The notes under the pieces were generated by a model. The model was not told where the DNA came from, ran no database searches, and saw only the letters and a list, made by a program, of their open reading frames with translations. A stretch of 47,523 nt of DNA, taken from assembly GCA_020692565.1 (NCBI GenBank), contig JAIMKJ010000001.1, positions 139,996-187,518 on the forward strand, read 5' to 3'. The DNA comes from Thermomonas sp. (GTDB lineage Bacteria; Pseudomonadota; Gammaproteobacteria; Xanthomonadales; Xanthomonadaceae). The position numbers were made by a program, and so were the translations under genes. Positions 1 to 8,240 of the stretch are shown piece by piece; the stretch's first letter is position 1; each line of letters begins with the position of its first letter.

Positions 1-167
1 CGCCACCACCCCGGGAAGGTCATGGGCGCCTGCTATCATCCGCCGACCCCCCCATGCCTGCCCCCGTGACCCTCCCCCCGATGCCCCCCCGACGCCGGAG
101 CCCCCGGAACGCCGTCGAAGTCGTCCCGCAGTCCGCGCGGCGAGTCCCCGTCAGGGAGCCAGGCGCT

Positions 168-1475
168 GTGCTTGAGTTGTCGGTGGTCGCAGCCCTGATC
201 CTTCTGAACGGCTTCTTCGCGCTGTCGGAAATGGCGCTGATGACCTCACGGAAGACCCGGCTGAAGCACATGGCCGAGCACAGCCGCGGCGCCCGCAAGG
301 CACTGGCGCTGGCCGAGCACCCCGACAATCTTCTTTCGACCGTGCAGATCGGCATCACCTCGATCGGCGTGCTGACCGGCGTGTTCGGTGGCGAAGCCAT
401 CGGTCTGGCGGTCGCGGGCTGGTTCGGCGAGCTGATCCCCGCCCTGCAGGAGTACGCCCGTTCGGTCGGCATCGGTACCGCGGTCACGCTGATCACCGCC
501 GGTTCGGTGATCTTCGGCGAACTGGTGCCGAAACGCCTTGCCTTGACCAATCCCGAGATCATCGCCAGCAAGGTCGCGATTCCGCTGGACCTGCTCTCGC
601 GCTTCGCCAAACCGCTGGTGCGCACGCTCGGCGCGATCAACCGCGGCGTACTGCGCCTGCTCGGCATCCGCGACGACGCCCGCAACGCGATCACCGAGGA
701 AGAGATCCAGATGCTGGTGAGCGAAGGCCACGAGCAGGGCATCATCGACGACGACGAACGCAACATGATGCAGCGGGTGATGCGTCTGGGCGACCGCACG
801 GTCGAAAGCATCATGACCCCGCGGATGCGGATCGTCTGGCTCGACGCCAACGCCACCTTCCAGGAGAACCTCGCCGAGATGCGCGAGACCCCCTACTCGC
901 GCTACCCGGTCTATCGCGGCAGCGACGCGGAAGTGTTGGGGCTGCTGGAGGTGAAATCGCTGCTCGACCGGCTGCAGGAAACCCAGCCGGACCTGTTCAA
1001 GACCCTGCGCCCGGCGCTCTTCGTCTCCGAATCCACGCACGTCCTGAAACTGCTGGAAATCTTCCGCGAAGAGCAGCAGTCGCTGGCGCTGGTGGTGGAC
1101 GAATACGGCGAGGTCACCGGCATGGTCACCGTCAACGATCTGATGGGTGCGGTGCTGGGCCGACTGCAGTCCGGCGAGACCCCGGATTCGGAAGCGCTGG
1201 TGATCGAGCGCGAAGACGGTTCGCTGCTGGTCGACGGTTCGCTGCCGGTGGACGAACTGCGCGAGCTGATCGGTCAGCGCCTGCCGCACCTCGACGATCA
1301 CGACTATCACACCGCCGCCGGCATGGCGATCGCGCACTTCGGACGGATTCCGAATACCGGCGAGTACTTCGACTGGTCGGGCTGGCGGATCGAGGTCGTC
1401 GATCTCGACGGCCCGCGCATCGACAAACTCCTGCTCACACGGATCGAGAGCGCGGTTGCGGACAATGACGACTGA
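168..1475 (+). CDS. CNNM/CorC-HlyC family transporter (DUF21 + CBS pair)
   Basis: This is an inner-membrane protein of the CNNM/CorC ('hemolysin-like') family, whose members move or sense Mg2+ and related divalent ions. From the chosen start it has 435 residues. An N-terminal DUF21 membrane domain of about 190 residues begins LELSVVAALILLNGFFALSE and includes a GELVPK segment. A cytoplasmic pair of CBS domains follows (around VESIMTPR and VVDEYGEVTGMVTVNDL), then a C-terminal CorC_HlyC domain. The frame is open from 54, but those extra 38 residues are Pro/Arg-rich and unlike the family. The GTG at 168 has a GGGAG about 9 nt upstream and puts the first membrane helix right at the N-terminus. 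The stop overlaps the start of the ExoD-like gene, so the two are probably co-transcribed. Two more paralogues lie at 36121-38702. Family assignment is firm; the transported ion is inferred. Confidence 0.9.
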   Translation: MLELSVVAALILLNGFFALSEMALMTSRKTRLKHMAEHSRGARKALALAEHPDNLLSTVQIGITSIGVLTGVFGGEAIGLAVAGWFGELIPALQEYARSVGIGTAVTLITAGSVIFGELVPKRLALTNPEIIASKVAIPLDLLSRFAKPLVRTLGAINRGVLRLLGIRDDARNAITEEEIQMLVSEGHEQGIIDDDERNMMQRVMRLGDRTVESIMTPRMRIVWLDANATFQENLAEMRETPYSRYPVYRGSDAEVLGLLEVKSLLDRLQETQPDLFKTLRPALFVSESTHVLKLLEIFREEQQSLALVVDEYGEVTGMVTVNDLMGAVLGRLQSGETPDSEALVIEREDGSLLVDGSLPVDELRELIGQRLPHLDDHDYHTAAGMAIAHFGRIPNTGEYFDWSGWRIEVVDLDGPRIDKLLLTRIESAVADNDD

Positions 1476-2106
1476 GTCTCAGCCGCCCGACGACGAAGTC
1501 GTGCCCCACGGCATGCGCGCGGTCCTCGACACCCTGTGCGACGGCGACCCCGACGACCATCTGGCCCTGCGCGACCTGGTCGGCGGGCTCGGCCGCAGCA
1601 CCTTCGGCGTCCTGCTGTTCATCGCCACCATTCCCGCCTTCATTCCGATCCCCGGCGTCGCCGGTGCGCTGAGCGGACCGCTGGTGGTGCTGGTCGGACT
1701 GCATCTGCTGATCCTGCTGCGCAAGCCCTGGCTGCCGGGATTCGTCGCCCGTCGCGGGCCGCAGCGCAGCACCCTGATCCGCTTCGACCGCGCCGGCGAC
1801 CGCTGGCTGCGCTGGCTGGAAAAGCTGGTGCGACCGCGGATGACGGCGATGATCGATCACCCGGTGGCGACCGTCTTCACCGGCCTGCAACTGGTGCTGC
1901 TGGGCGTGCTGCTGGCGCTGCCGATTCCGTTCACCAACTTCATGTTCGCCGGTCTGCTGCTGGTGTACGCGCTGGCGCTGCTGGAACGCGACGGCGCGCT
2001 GATGCTGCTCGCATGGGTGGCGGGCGTGATCGCGATCTACGTCTTCGGCGCGGTGTCGGGGAATCTGGCGGCGATGCTGTGGGCGTGGGTCGCGAGCCTG
2101 GGCTGA
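1465..2106 (+). CDS. ExoD-family membrane protein
   Basis: This 213-residue protein matches the ExoD family, named for a rhizobial exopolysaccharide-synthesis locus; the biochemical role is unknown. The N-terminal 50 residues are soluble and include DHLALRDLVGGLGRSTFGVL. Several hydrophobic segments follow: FIATIPAFIPIPGVAGALSG, LVVLVGLHLLILL, a stretch near FTGLQLVLLGVLLALPIPF, and a C-terminal pair. The Pro/Gly-rich IPAFIPIPG segment is the typical ExoD signature. The ATG at 1465 lies inside the end of the CNNM gene and overlaps its stop by 11 nt, which points to translational coupling. A TTG nine bases upstream is possible but less likely. The family call is good; a link to polysaccharide export here is only inferred from the name of the family. 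Confidence 0.82.
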   Translation: MTTESQPPDDEVVPHGMRAVLDTLCDGDPDDHLALRDLVGGLGRSTFGVLLFIATIPAFIPIPGVAGALSGPLVVLVGLHLLILLRKPWLPGFVARRGPQRSTLIRFDRAGDRWLRWLEKLVRPRMTAMIDHPVATVFTGLQLVLLGVLLALPIPFTNFMFAGLLLVYALALLERDGALMLLAWVAGVIAIYVFGAVSGNLAAMLWAWVASLG

Positions 2107-2117
2107 CCGACGTCTCT

Positions 2118-2196
2118 GTAGGAGGGGCTCCAGCCCCGATGACGGTCGCGACATCCTTCGTATGCGCGAAGGGATCGGGCCTGAAGGCCCTCCTAC
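2118..2196. repeat. GTAG-headed inverted REP pair (SMAG-like)
   Basis: Two oppositely oriented palindromes form a pair. The left one begins GTAGGAGGGGCTCCAGCCCC at 2118-2139. The right one ends GGCCTGAAGGCCCTCCTAC at 2196. Each unit has a GTAG head and its own short hairpin. The element fills the gap between the convergent ExoD-like and GGDEF-EAL genes. A closely related pair is at 42338-42411. Such pairs are known in Stenotrophomonas and relatives as SMAG/REP elements mobilised by RAYT enzymes. Here it may serve as a bidirectional terminator. Confidence 0.85.
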
Positions 2197-2227
2197 GAAA
2201 GCATTGCGGCGCCCGCAAATCCTGAGA

Positions 2228-4351
2228 TCAACCGACCAGCGTGGTGAAATCGCGCATGTTCATGGGGTGGCCCAGCCAGTAGCCCTGGGCCAGATCGCAG
2301 CCGCGCGCGCGCAGCAGGTCGCACTGCCCTTCTTTCTCCACGCCTTCGGCGACCACGGTCATGCCCAGCGAATGCGCCATCGCGATGATCGCGGTGGTCA
2401 GCGCCAGATCGTCGGGGTCGCGCATCACGTCGGCGATGAAACTGCGGTCGATCTTCACGCCGTCCACCGGCACCCGGCGCAAGTGGCTGAGCCCGGAAAA
2501 ACCGGTACCGAAATCATCGAGCCAGACCTTGATGCCGACATCGCGCAGGCTGGCCAGGATCTGCCGCGCCTGCTCCTCGTCGCCGAGCACCGCGGTCTCG
2601 GTCAATTCGATATGCATCAACCGCGGCGGCAGGCCGCTGTCGGCCAACGCCGACATCACCAGATCGCTGAAATCGCCGCTGCGCAGCTGGCGCGCGGACA
2701 CGTTGACCGACACGAACAGCTCATCGGCGCCTTCGCGCCGCCAGCGCACCGCGTCCTTGCAGGCGGCGCGGATCACCGCCGGGCCGATGGTCTCGATCAG
2801 GCCGCTCTGTTCGGCGACATCGATGAACACCGACGGCGCGACCTGCCCATGCACCGGATGCTGCCAGCGCAGCAGCGCTTCGGCGCCCAGCAGGGTCTTG
2901 TCGGCGACGCGATAGATCGGCTGGTAGACCAGGCTCAATTCGCCGCGCTCCCACGCGCCGCGCAGATCCTGTTCGATGCGCACCCGGCGGGTCACCGCCT
3001 GGTCCATCGCGCGACTGTAGAAGCGATAGCCGTTCTTGCCCGCGACCTTCGCCTGGTACATCGCGATGTCGCCGTTCTTCATCAGCATGGTCGCGCCCGA
3101 CGCGTCTTCCGGGAACAGGGTAACGCCGATCGAAGTGCCCAGGAACACCTGACGGTCCTGGACCACGATCGGCCGGCTCAGTTCGGCGACCAGGGTTTCG
3201 GCCAGGTGCGCCGCGCTGGCGCGCACATCGGTCTGTTCGGTTTCGCCGTACAGCAGGATGACGAATTCGTCGCCGCCGAAACGCGCGAGCTCGCTGGCGT
3301 CGCCGCCGATGCGTTCGACCGATTCGCGGATGCGATTGGCGAACTGGATCAGGACTTCGTCGCCGACGTCGTGACCGAGGGTGTCGTTGACGCGCTTGAA
3401 ATCGTCGATATCCGCGAACAGCAGCGCCAGCTGGCGGCCGACGCCGCGCAGTTGCATCAGGCGGTGATCGAGGGTCTCGCGGAACGCCAGACGATTGGCC
3501 AGGCCGGTCAGCGAGTCGGTGTAGGCCATGCGCCGCATGTCGCGATCGTGGCGCGCGATGCTGTCGGCCATCCGCGCGAAGGCGCGCACCAGCGTCCCCA
3601 CCTCGTCCTTGCGGCCGTTGATCGGCAGCACGGTATTGAAATTGCCGGCTTCGATCTCGCGCGCCGCATCCGAGAGCTGGCGGATCGGGCGCACCAGCGC
3701 GCGCTGCAACAGCAGGCCCACCAGCACCGCCAGGGACACCAGCATCATCAGCAGCAGACCGATCCACGCCAGATGGCGCCTGCCGAGCTCGCGCAGACGC
3801 TCGGTGATCTCGCGATTGACGTGCGCTTCCTCGGCGCGGATCTTGCCCAGCGAATAGCCGACACGGACGCCGCCCAGGCGCTGGTCGCCGAGACGGATGG
3901 GCGCGGAGACATCCATCACCGCGTCGGTCTTCAGCACCTGCAGGCCGTCCGCAGCGACGATCTGCCGCGCCAGCGGATCGGACATCTGCTGACCGAAGGT
4001 GGGAATGTCGCCGGAGCCATCGTGGACGATGCTGCCCTTGGCGTCGAAGACCAGGACATAGCTGACATCGGGCTGGTTCAGGATGCTGCGCGTGGTCGCG
4101 CCGATGGCATCGAGATCGAAGTAATAGGACGGATTGACCAGCAGATCCGCAGCCTGCGAGACCTGCGATTCGCCGCGCTGGCGCAGGCGGTCGTACACCA
4201 GTGTGCGCGTCGCGTCCTGGCTCAACTGCAGCACGGCTTCCTGGGTCGTGGTCTGGCGCTGCCAGATCAGCACGACCGCCGCCAGCATCATCACCAGGGC
4301 GAAACCGATCACCGCCATGAACTTGGCGTGGAGGCCGTCGAAGAATCTCAT
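2228..4351 (-). CDS. Membrane-bound GGDEF-EAL c-di-GMP enzyme
   Basis: This 707-residue bifunctional enzyme should control c-di-GMP. A membrane helix (about 11-30) is followed by a periplasmic sensor region to about 190, a second helix (about 195-215), a HAMP domain (about 215-270), a GGDEF domain (about 275-445) and an EAL domain (about 455-707). The GGDEF motif at 359-363 is intact, so cyclase activity is possible. I see no RxxD inhibitory site at the expected place upstream of it. The phosphodiesterase residues are all present: EAL at 491-493, NVSARQ, ELTET, DDFGTG, VKIDRSF, VVAEGVE and QGYWLGHP. The gene starts 10 nt after the PhnD-like gene, so the periplasmic protein probably modulates this sensor. 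Which activity dominates cannot be told from sequence. Confidence 0.93.
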   Translation of the reverse strand: MRFFDGLHAKFMAVIGFALVMMLAAVVLIWQRQTTTQEAVLQLSQDATRTLVYDRLRQRGESQVSQAADLLVNPSYYFDLDAIGATTRSILNQPDVSYVLVFDAKGSIVHDGSGDIPTFGQQMSDPLARQIVAADGLQVLKTDAVMDVSAPIRLGDQRLGGVRVGYSLGKIRAEEAHVNREITERLRELGRRHLAWIGLLLMMLVSLAVLVGLLLQRALVRPIRQLSDAAREIEAGNFNTVLPINGRKDEVGTLVRAFARMADSIARHDRDMRRMAYTDSLTGLANRLAFRETLDHRLMQLRGVGRQLALLFADIDDFKRVNDTLGHDVGDEVLIQFANRIRESVERIGGDASELARFGGDEFVILLYGETEQTDVRASAAHLAETLVAELSRPIVVQDRQVFLGTSIGVTLFPEDASGATMLMKNGDIAMYQAKVAGKNGYRFYSRAMDQAVTRRVRIEQDLRGAWERGELSLVYQPIYRVADKTLLGAEALLRWQHPVHGQVAPSVFIDVAEQSGLIETIGPAVIRAACKDAVRWRREGADELFVSVNVSARQLRSGDFSDLVMSALADSGLPPRLMHIELTETAVLGDEEQARQILASLRDVGIKVWLDDFGTGFSGLSHLRRVPVDGVKIDRSFIADVMRDPDDLALTTAIIAMAHSLGMTVVAEGVEKEGQCDLLRARGCDLAQGYWLGHPMNMRDFTTLVG

Positions 4352-4361
4352 GCCGGACGCC

Positions 4362-5282
4362 TCATTCGACCGCGGCCCTCACCTGCACCACGCCGCCGCG
4401 CAGTCCATCGAGGACCCGGCGGGTTTCGCCGTCGATCGGCATGAAGCGCGTGGTGTGGAAAAAATACTGCAGCGCTTCGCGGGCGAGCGGATCGCCAGCG
4501 GCCTCGATCAGCACCTCGCGCAACCGCGCCTGCACCTTCGGGTCGAGATCGCCTCGCACCATCTCCAGCGCGCGCGGCACCGGTTCGGTCATGTAGATCA
4601 CGTCCAGATCCTTGCGATACGACGCAGGCAGCCGCGCAGGGTTGTCCCAGTCGAGGTCGCTCATCGTCCCGGCATCGACCAGACGCTTGTGGACCCATGC
4701 GCCGATGTTCAACTCGGAACGCGCGAACACATAACCGACCGTGCCGCCCGAGGGCTTGTCCATCGGCGACAGCAGCAGGCTGAGCGCCATCCTGCGGCGC
4801 AACAGTTCGATCGCCGGCACGAAATAGGCGCTGGTGGAGGCATTGTTCTGGAACGCGACGCTGCGCCCGCGCAGATCGTCCAGCGTCTTCAAGCCACTGT
4901 CGCGGCGGACGAAGAACACGGTGCGATAGCGGCTGACGCCGTCGCGTTCGGTCAGCAGCAGCGGCATGGCATCGCCGCGCTGCTGCAGGAGCATCGCGGT
5001 GCCGGCGGTCTCGGTGACCCAATCGACCTGTCCGCGACGGAGATAACTGGCCATCTGCTGGGCGTCGCGGGCCATCAGTACCCGACCTTCGCGGATCCCG
5101 ACATCGGCCATCCGCGGGACGACGTAATCCAGCAGCGGCTTGAGCTGTTCGTAGTGACTCCTGGGATCGTCGCTGATGCGCCCCAGGACCAGAATGTGAC
5201 GCTGGTCGTCAGCCGATGCCGTAGCGGGCACCAGTCCGATGAATGTGAACAAGAGCGCGAAGCACACGGAAAGACGGCTCAA
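4362..5282 (-). CDS. PhnD-like periplasmic substrate-binding protein
   Basis: This 306-residue secreted protein resembles the phosphate/phosphonate (PhnD) binding-protein family. A signal peptide (MSRLSVCFALLFTFIGLVP, then ATASADD) precedes a two-lobed binding fold, with AQQMASYLRRGQVDWVTET and DDLRGRSVAFQNNASTSAYF typical of the family. The start is a TTG at 5282. A GGAG lies 7 nt upstream, and an ATG is not available without losing the basic N-region. No permease or ATPase gene is nearby. Instead it lies 10 nt upstream of a GGDEF-EAL gene on the same strand. That suggests a receptor role: ligand binding in the periplasm signalling to the c-di-GMP enzyme, comparable in layout to NspS-MbaA of Vibrio. 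The ligand is unknown. Confidence 0.85.
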   Translation of the reverse strand: MSRLSVCFALLFTFIGLVPATASADDQRHILVLGRISDDPRSHYEQLKPLLDYVVPRMADVGIREGRVLMARDAQQMASYLRRGQVDWVTETAGTAMLLQQRGDAMPLLLTERDGVSRYRTVFFVRRDSGLKTLDDLRGRSVAFQNNASTSAYFVPAIELLRRRMALSLLLSPMDKPSGGTVGYVFARSELNIGAWVHKRLVDAGTMSDLDWDNPARLPASYRKDLDVIYMTEPVPRALEMVRGDLDPKVQARLREVLIEAAGDPLAREALQYFFHTTRFMPIDGETRRVLDGLRGGVVQVRAAVE

Positions 5283-5371
5283 GTCAGTGCTCCGCGGGAT
5301 GCCGGCAGACGTCAGAGCGGCAGCGCATCGGGGCGGCGATCACCGGCTCGCGCCCGCCCGCGGAAGACACG

Positions 5372-6184
5372 TCAAGTCCGCTCCGGCGGCGCGATGCGGC
5401 CGTCGGCGATGTCCGCCATGCGCTTGGCGTCGGCCAGCATTCCCCGCAAAAGCCGGACATCGCGGGCGTCCAGCTCGGCGCGCAGGAACAGGCGCCGGAA
5501 CTTGCGCATGGCCGCCGCCGGCGTCCGGCCTTTGTGGAAATCGATCGCATCCAGAGTGTCCGCCAGTTGCAGGAAAAAACCTTCGAGTTCGGCGTGGGTC
5601 GCGGGCGGTTCGCTGCGAACCTCCTGCGCCCTCGCAGCCGCAGCGGGTGCCGCCACGGGCACGGCCGAATCCTGTGTCCCTGCTAGACGCAATTCATATG
5701 CCAAGACCTGGACCGCAGCGGCCAGATTGAGCGAGCTGTAGTCCGGGTTGGCCGGGATATGAATCGCCGCGTGGCACAGCTGCAGCTCTTCGTTCTCCAG
5801 GCCGGTACGCTCCCGGCCGAAGACCACCGCGACCTCGCCGCCGGTCCCGGCCGTCGCCAGGCTGCGCGCGGCCGCATGGCGGGGGCTCAGCTCATCCAGC
5901 GCGATCCGGCGGCTGCGGGCGGTACAGCCCAGCACCAGCCGGCAGTCGGCCACCGCCTCGGCCAGGGTCTCGACCCGGACCGCAGCCTCCAGCACGTCGT
6001 TGGCGCCGGCCGCCAACGCGTAGGCGTCGGGATCGGGGAAGCGCTGCGGCGCCACCAGCACCAGCCGCGAAAATCCCATGGTCTTCATCGCCCGCGCCGC
6101 GGAACCGATATTGCCGGGATGCTGGGTTCCCACCAGCACGATCCGGAGACGTTCGGCGGGGAAGGATTCGGGAGCGGAAGACAT
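5372..6184 (-). CDS. trmJ: tRNA 2'-O-methyltransferase TrmJ
   Basis: This SPOUT-family RNA methyltransferase is expected to methylate the ribose of tRNA residue 32 using S-adenosylmethionine. It has 270 residues. The N-terminal part carries [20 protein letters not shown] and the typical [10 protein letters not shown]. The SAM-knot motifs follow as [17 protein letters not shown] and [19 protein letters not shown], and a helical C-terminal extension is characteristic of TrmJ. The open frame runs 57 codons further upstream, but that part crosses the intergenic region. The ATG at 6184 starts right at the conserved domain. The gene is divergent from suhB, a frequent neighbour in gammaproteobacteria. 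The PhnD-like gene follows on the same strand after 89 nt and may be co-transcribed. Confidence 0.93.
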   Translation of the reverse strand: MSSAPESFPAERLRIVLVGTQHPGNIGSAARAMKTMGFSRLVLVAPQRFPDPDAYALAAGANDVLEAAVRVETLAEAVADCRLVLGCTARSRRIALDELSPRHAAARSLATAGTGGEVAVVFGRERTGLENEELQLCHAAIHIPANPDYSSLNLAAAVQVLAYELRLAGTQDSAVPVAAPAAAARAQEVRSEPPATHAELEGFFLQLADTLDAIDFHKGRTPAAAMRKFRRLFLRAELDARDVRLLRGMLADAKRMADIADGRIAPPERT

Positions 6185-6284
6185 GCCGCCAATGGTAAAC
6201 TTTCGCGCCGGCCCCTGCGTCGGACTGTTCTTTTCCCCCGCCCTTTTCGCTTGCGCCCGTCCGTGGCGCCCGGAGTCGTTCGCG

Positions 6285-7112
6285 ATGCTACAGCCCGCTG
6301 TCAATGTCATGGTCAAGGCGGCTCGCGCCGGCGGCAACATCCTGTTGAGGCACATGGCCCGGCTGGATGCGATCGATGTGGTCGAAAAGGACCGGATGGA
6401 TTACGCCTCCGAAATCGACCGTTTGGCCGAGGAAGCGATCGTGAAGGAACTGCGCCGCGCGCAGCCGGAATACACGGTGCTGGGCGAGGAAGGCGGGAAA
6501 CAGAAGGGCAACCGCGGCCCCAGCCGCTTCACCTGGGTGATCGATCCGCTCGACGGCACCAGCAATTATCTGCGCGGCATCCCGCACTGGTGCGTGTCGA
6601 TCGCGCTGTGCGAAGGCCCGGAGCCGCTGCACGCGGTGATCTTCGACCCGTTGCGCAACGAACTGTTCACCGCCAGTCGCGGCGGCGGCGCCCAGCTCAA
6701 CGGCCATCGCATCCGCGTCGCCGATCGCAGGGAGCTGCAGGGCGCGATGCTGGCCACCGGTTTCGCCCCGCGCGAACGCAAGCGCGCCGAGGCGCAGCTC
6801 GACTGCATCAAATCCCTGCTGGTCCATGCCGAAGACATCCGCCGCGGCGGTTCGGCCGCGCTGGACCTGGCCTATGTGGCCGCAGCCCGTTACGACGGTT
6901 ATTTCGAAGCCGGGCTGATGGCGTGGGACATCGCCGCAGGCGTGCTGCTGGTCCGCGAAGCCGGCGGCCGGGTCTGCGATTTCCGCGGTGCCGCGCTGGG
7001 TCCGATGCACATCGACGGCGCCACCCGCCAGGTTGCCGCCGCGAATGTGCGTCTGATCGATGGCTTGCAGCAGGCGATCGTCAATACGGGTTACGCCAAG
7101 AGCTTCGATTGA
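6285..7112 (+). CDS. suhB: Inositol-1-monophosphatase family protein SuhB
   Basis: This 275-residue Mg2+-dependent phosphatase belongs to the inositol monophosphatase family. In E. coli, SuhB also takes part in rRNA antitermination complexes. The metal site is complete: GEEGG with Glu69, [11 protein letters not shown] with Asp87 and Asp90, and the C-terminal [15 protein letters not shown]. The frame is open upstream from 6078, but the [20 protein letters not shown] start at 6285 matches the family N-terminus. It is divergent from trmJ, with a 100-nt shared promoter region. A GTAG-headed repeat pair and a strong terminator follow the gene. Family identity is clear; a regulatory RNA role in this organism is inferred from E. 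coli. Confidence 0.93.
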   Translation: MLQPAVNVMVKAARAGGNILLRHMARLDAIDVVEKDRMDYASEIDRLAEEAIVKELRRAQPEYTVLGEEGGKQKGNRGPSRFTWVIDPLDGTSNYLRGIPHWCVSIALCEGPEPLHAVIFDPLRNELFTASRGGGAQLNGHRIRVADRRELQGAMLATGFAPRERKRAEAQLDCIKSLLVHAEDIRRGGSAALDLAYVAAARYDGYFEAGLMAWDIAAGVLLVREAGGRVCDFRGAALGPMHIDGATRQVAAANVRLIDGLQQAIVNTGYAKSFD

Positions 7113-7130
7113 CCTGAATTCGATCCGATC

Positions 7131-7199
7131 CCGTAGAGCGGCCTTCAGGCCGCCGCCGTTTCTCCGGGAAAGGTCGGCGGCCTGAAGGCCGCTCTACGG
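7131..7199. repeat. Perfect 25-nt inverted REP pair, GTAG-headed
   Basis: Two 25-nt arms, 7131-7155 and 7175-7199, are exact inverted copies separated by 19 nt. Each arm carries the GTAG head followed by an internal hairpin, GCGGCCTTCAGGCCGC. It lies between the convergent suhB and secF genes, just before the terminator. It is the best-preserved of the GTAG pairs in the window, so it may be the most recent. Confidence 0.9.
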
Positions 7200-7219
7200 G
7201 CCGATCCAGGAACCCAACG

Positions 7220-7248
7220 AAAAAGGCCGCGCAGTGCGCGGCCTTTTT
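7220..7248. terminator. Bidirectional rho-independent terminator
   Basis: A 13-bp perfect stem with a 3-nt loop: AAAAAGGCCGCGC, AGT, GCGCGGCCTTTTT. It has an A-tract on one side and a T-tract on the other, so it can terminate suhB on the plus strand and secF on the minus strand. Confidence 0.93.
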
Positions 7249-7268
7249 CGTGGAACAACCCGCTGCGA

Positions 7269-8228
7269 TCAGGGGCGACGCGCCAGCGCCGCCTCATCGC
7301 GAGCCTTCGGCATCAGGTCCTGCTTGCTGACGCCCAGCCACAGCAGCAGCGTGCAGGCGACGAAGATCGTCGACACCGTACCGACGATGATGCCCACCAT
7401 CTGCGCCTCGGCCATGCCTTTGAGCGAACCGCCGCCGTACAGATACAGCGCGAATACGGTCAGGAACGCCACGAACGACGTGATGATCGTGCGCGACAGG
7501 GTCTGGTTGATCGACTTGTTGAGCACTTCGACCGGCGATGCGCGCATGCCGCGGAAATTCTCGCGGACGCGGTCGAAGACCACGATCGTATCGTTGATGG
7601 AATACCCCATCACCGATAGAACACCGGCCAGTACGGTCAGATCGAACTCGCGACCGGTCAACGCGAACCAGCCGATCACCACGATCACGTCGTGCATGGT
7701 GGTGATGATCGCCGCCACCGCGAACTTCCACTCGAAGCGGAACGTGATGTAGATCAGGAAGCCCAGCATCACGAACAGCAGCGCATAGATGCCGTTTTCT
7801 GCCAACTCGCGGCCGACCTGCGCGGTGATCTCGGCGCTGCGCAGCTTGGTGGCTGCATTGCCGGGTTCGGACGCCGCCGCGCGCACGCTCTCGGCGATGC
7901 TGTCGGTCGCATCTTCGCCGGTCTTCCTGGTAGCGGACTCGTCGCGCAGGCGGACCAGCACTTCCTTGCCGGTACCGAAGGCCTGGACCTGGGCGCTCTC
8001 GTAGCCCGCATCCTCGAGGCGCTTGCGCACGCCTTCGACATCGACGGGTTTCTGGTAGGCCAGTTCGATGCTGACGCCGCCGGTGAAGTCGAGGGCGAAA
8101 TTGAAGCCCTTGGCGAACATGGCGCCGATCCCGACGAACATGATGAGCGCGGCGATGATCAGCGAGATCACGCGCAGGCGCATGAAATCGATCTTGCTGT
8201 CGTAGGGGAACACGTTGAAAGGTTTCAT
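7269..8228 (-). CDS. secF: Protein translocase subunit SecF
   Basis: This 319-residue inner-membrane subunit works with SecD and YajC, using the proton-motive force to help SecYEG release exported proteins. The N-terminal helix contains RLRVISLIIAALIMFVGIGA. FNFALDFTGGVSIEL is the hallmark SecF motif, and the periplasmic domain follows. The C-terminal RND-like membrane block contains GYSINDTIVVFDRVREN. It starts 12 nt after secD and ends the minus-strand run, before the terminator at 7220-7248. Length is typical for the family. Confidence 0.97.
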   Translation of the reverse strand: MKPFNVFPYDSKIDFMRLRVISLIIAALIMFVGIGAMFAKGFNFALDFTGGVSIELAYQKPVDVEGVRKRLEDAGYESAQVQAFGTGKEVLVRLRDESATRKTGEDATDSIAESVRAAASEPGNAATKLRSAEITAQVGRELAENGIYALLFVMLGFLIYITFRFEWKFAVAAIITTMHDVIVVIGWFALTGREFDLTVLAGVLSVMGYSINDTIVVFDRVRENFRGMRASPVEVLNKSINQTLSRTIITSFVAFLTVFALYLYGGGSLKGMAEAQMVGIIVGTVSTIFVACTLLLWLGVSKQDLMPKARDEAALARRP

Positions 8229-8240
8229 GAGTCTGCTCCC

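Noticed and set aside
2162..4444. A 760-codon plus-strand frame opposite the GGDEF-EAL gene
   Set aside because: Same shadow pattern; the minus-strand frame has every catalytic motif of GGDEF and EAL domains.
5283..5371. A PhnD-like start at the GTG at 5267 instead of the TTG at 5282
   Set aside because: The GTG would remove the basic residue of the signal peptide, and the GGAG 7 nt upstream fits the TTG.
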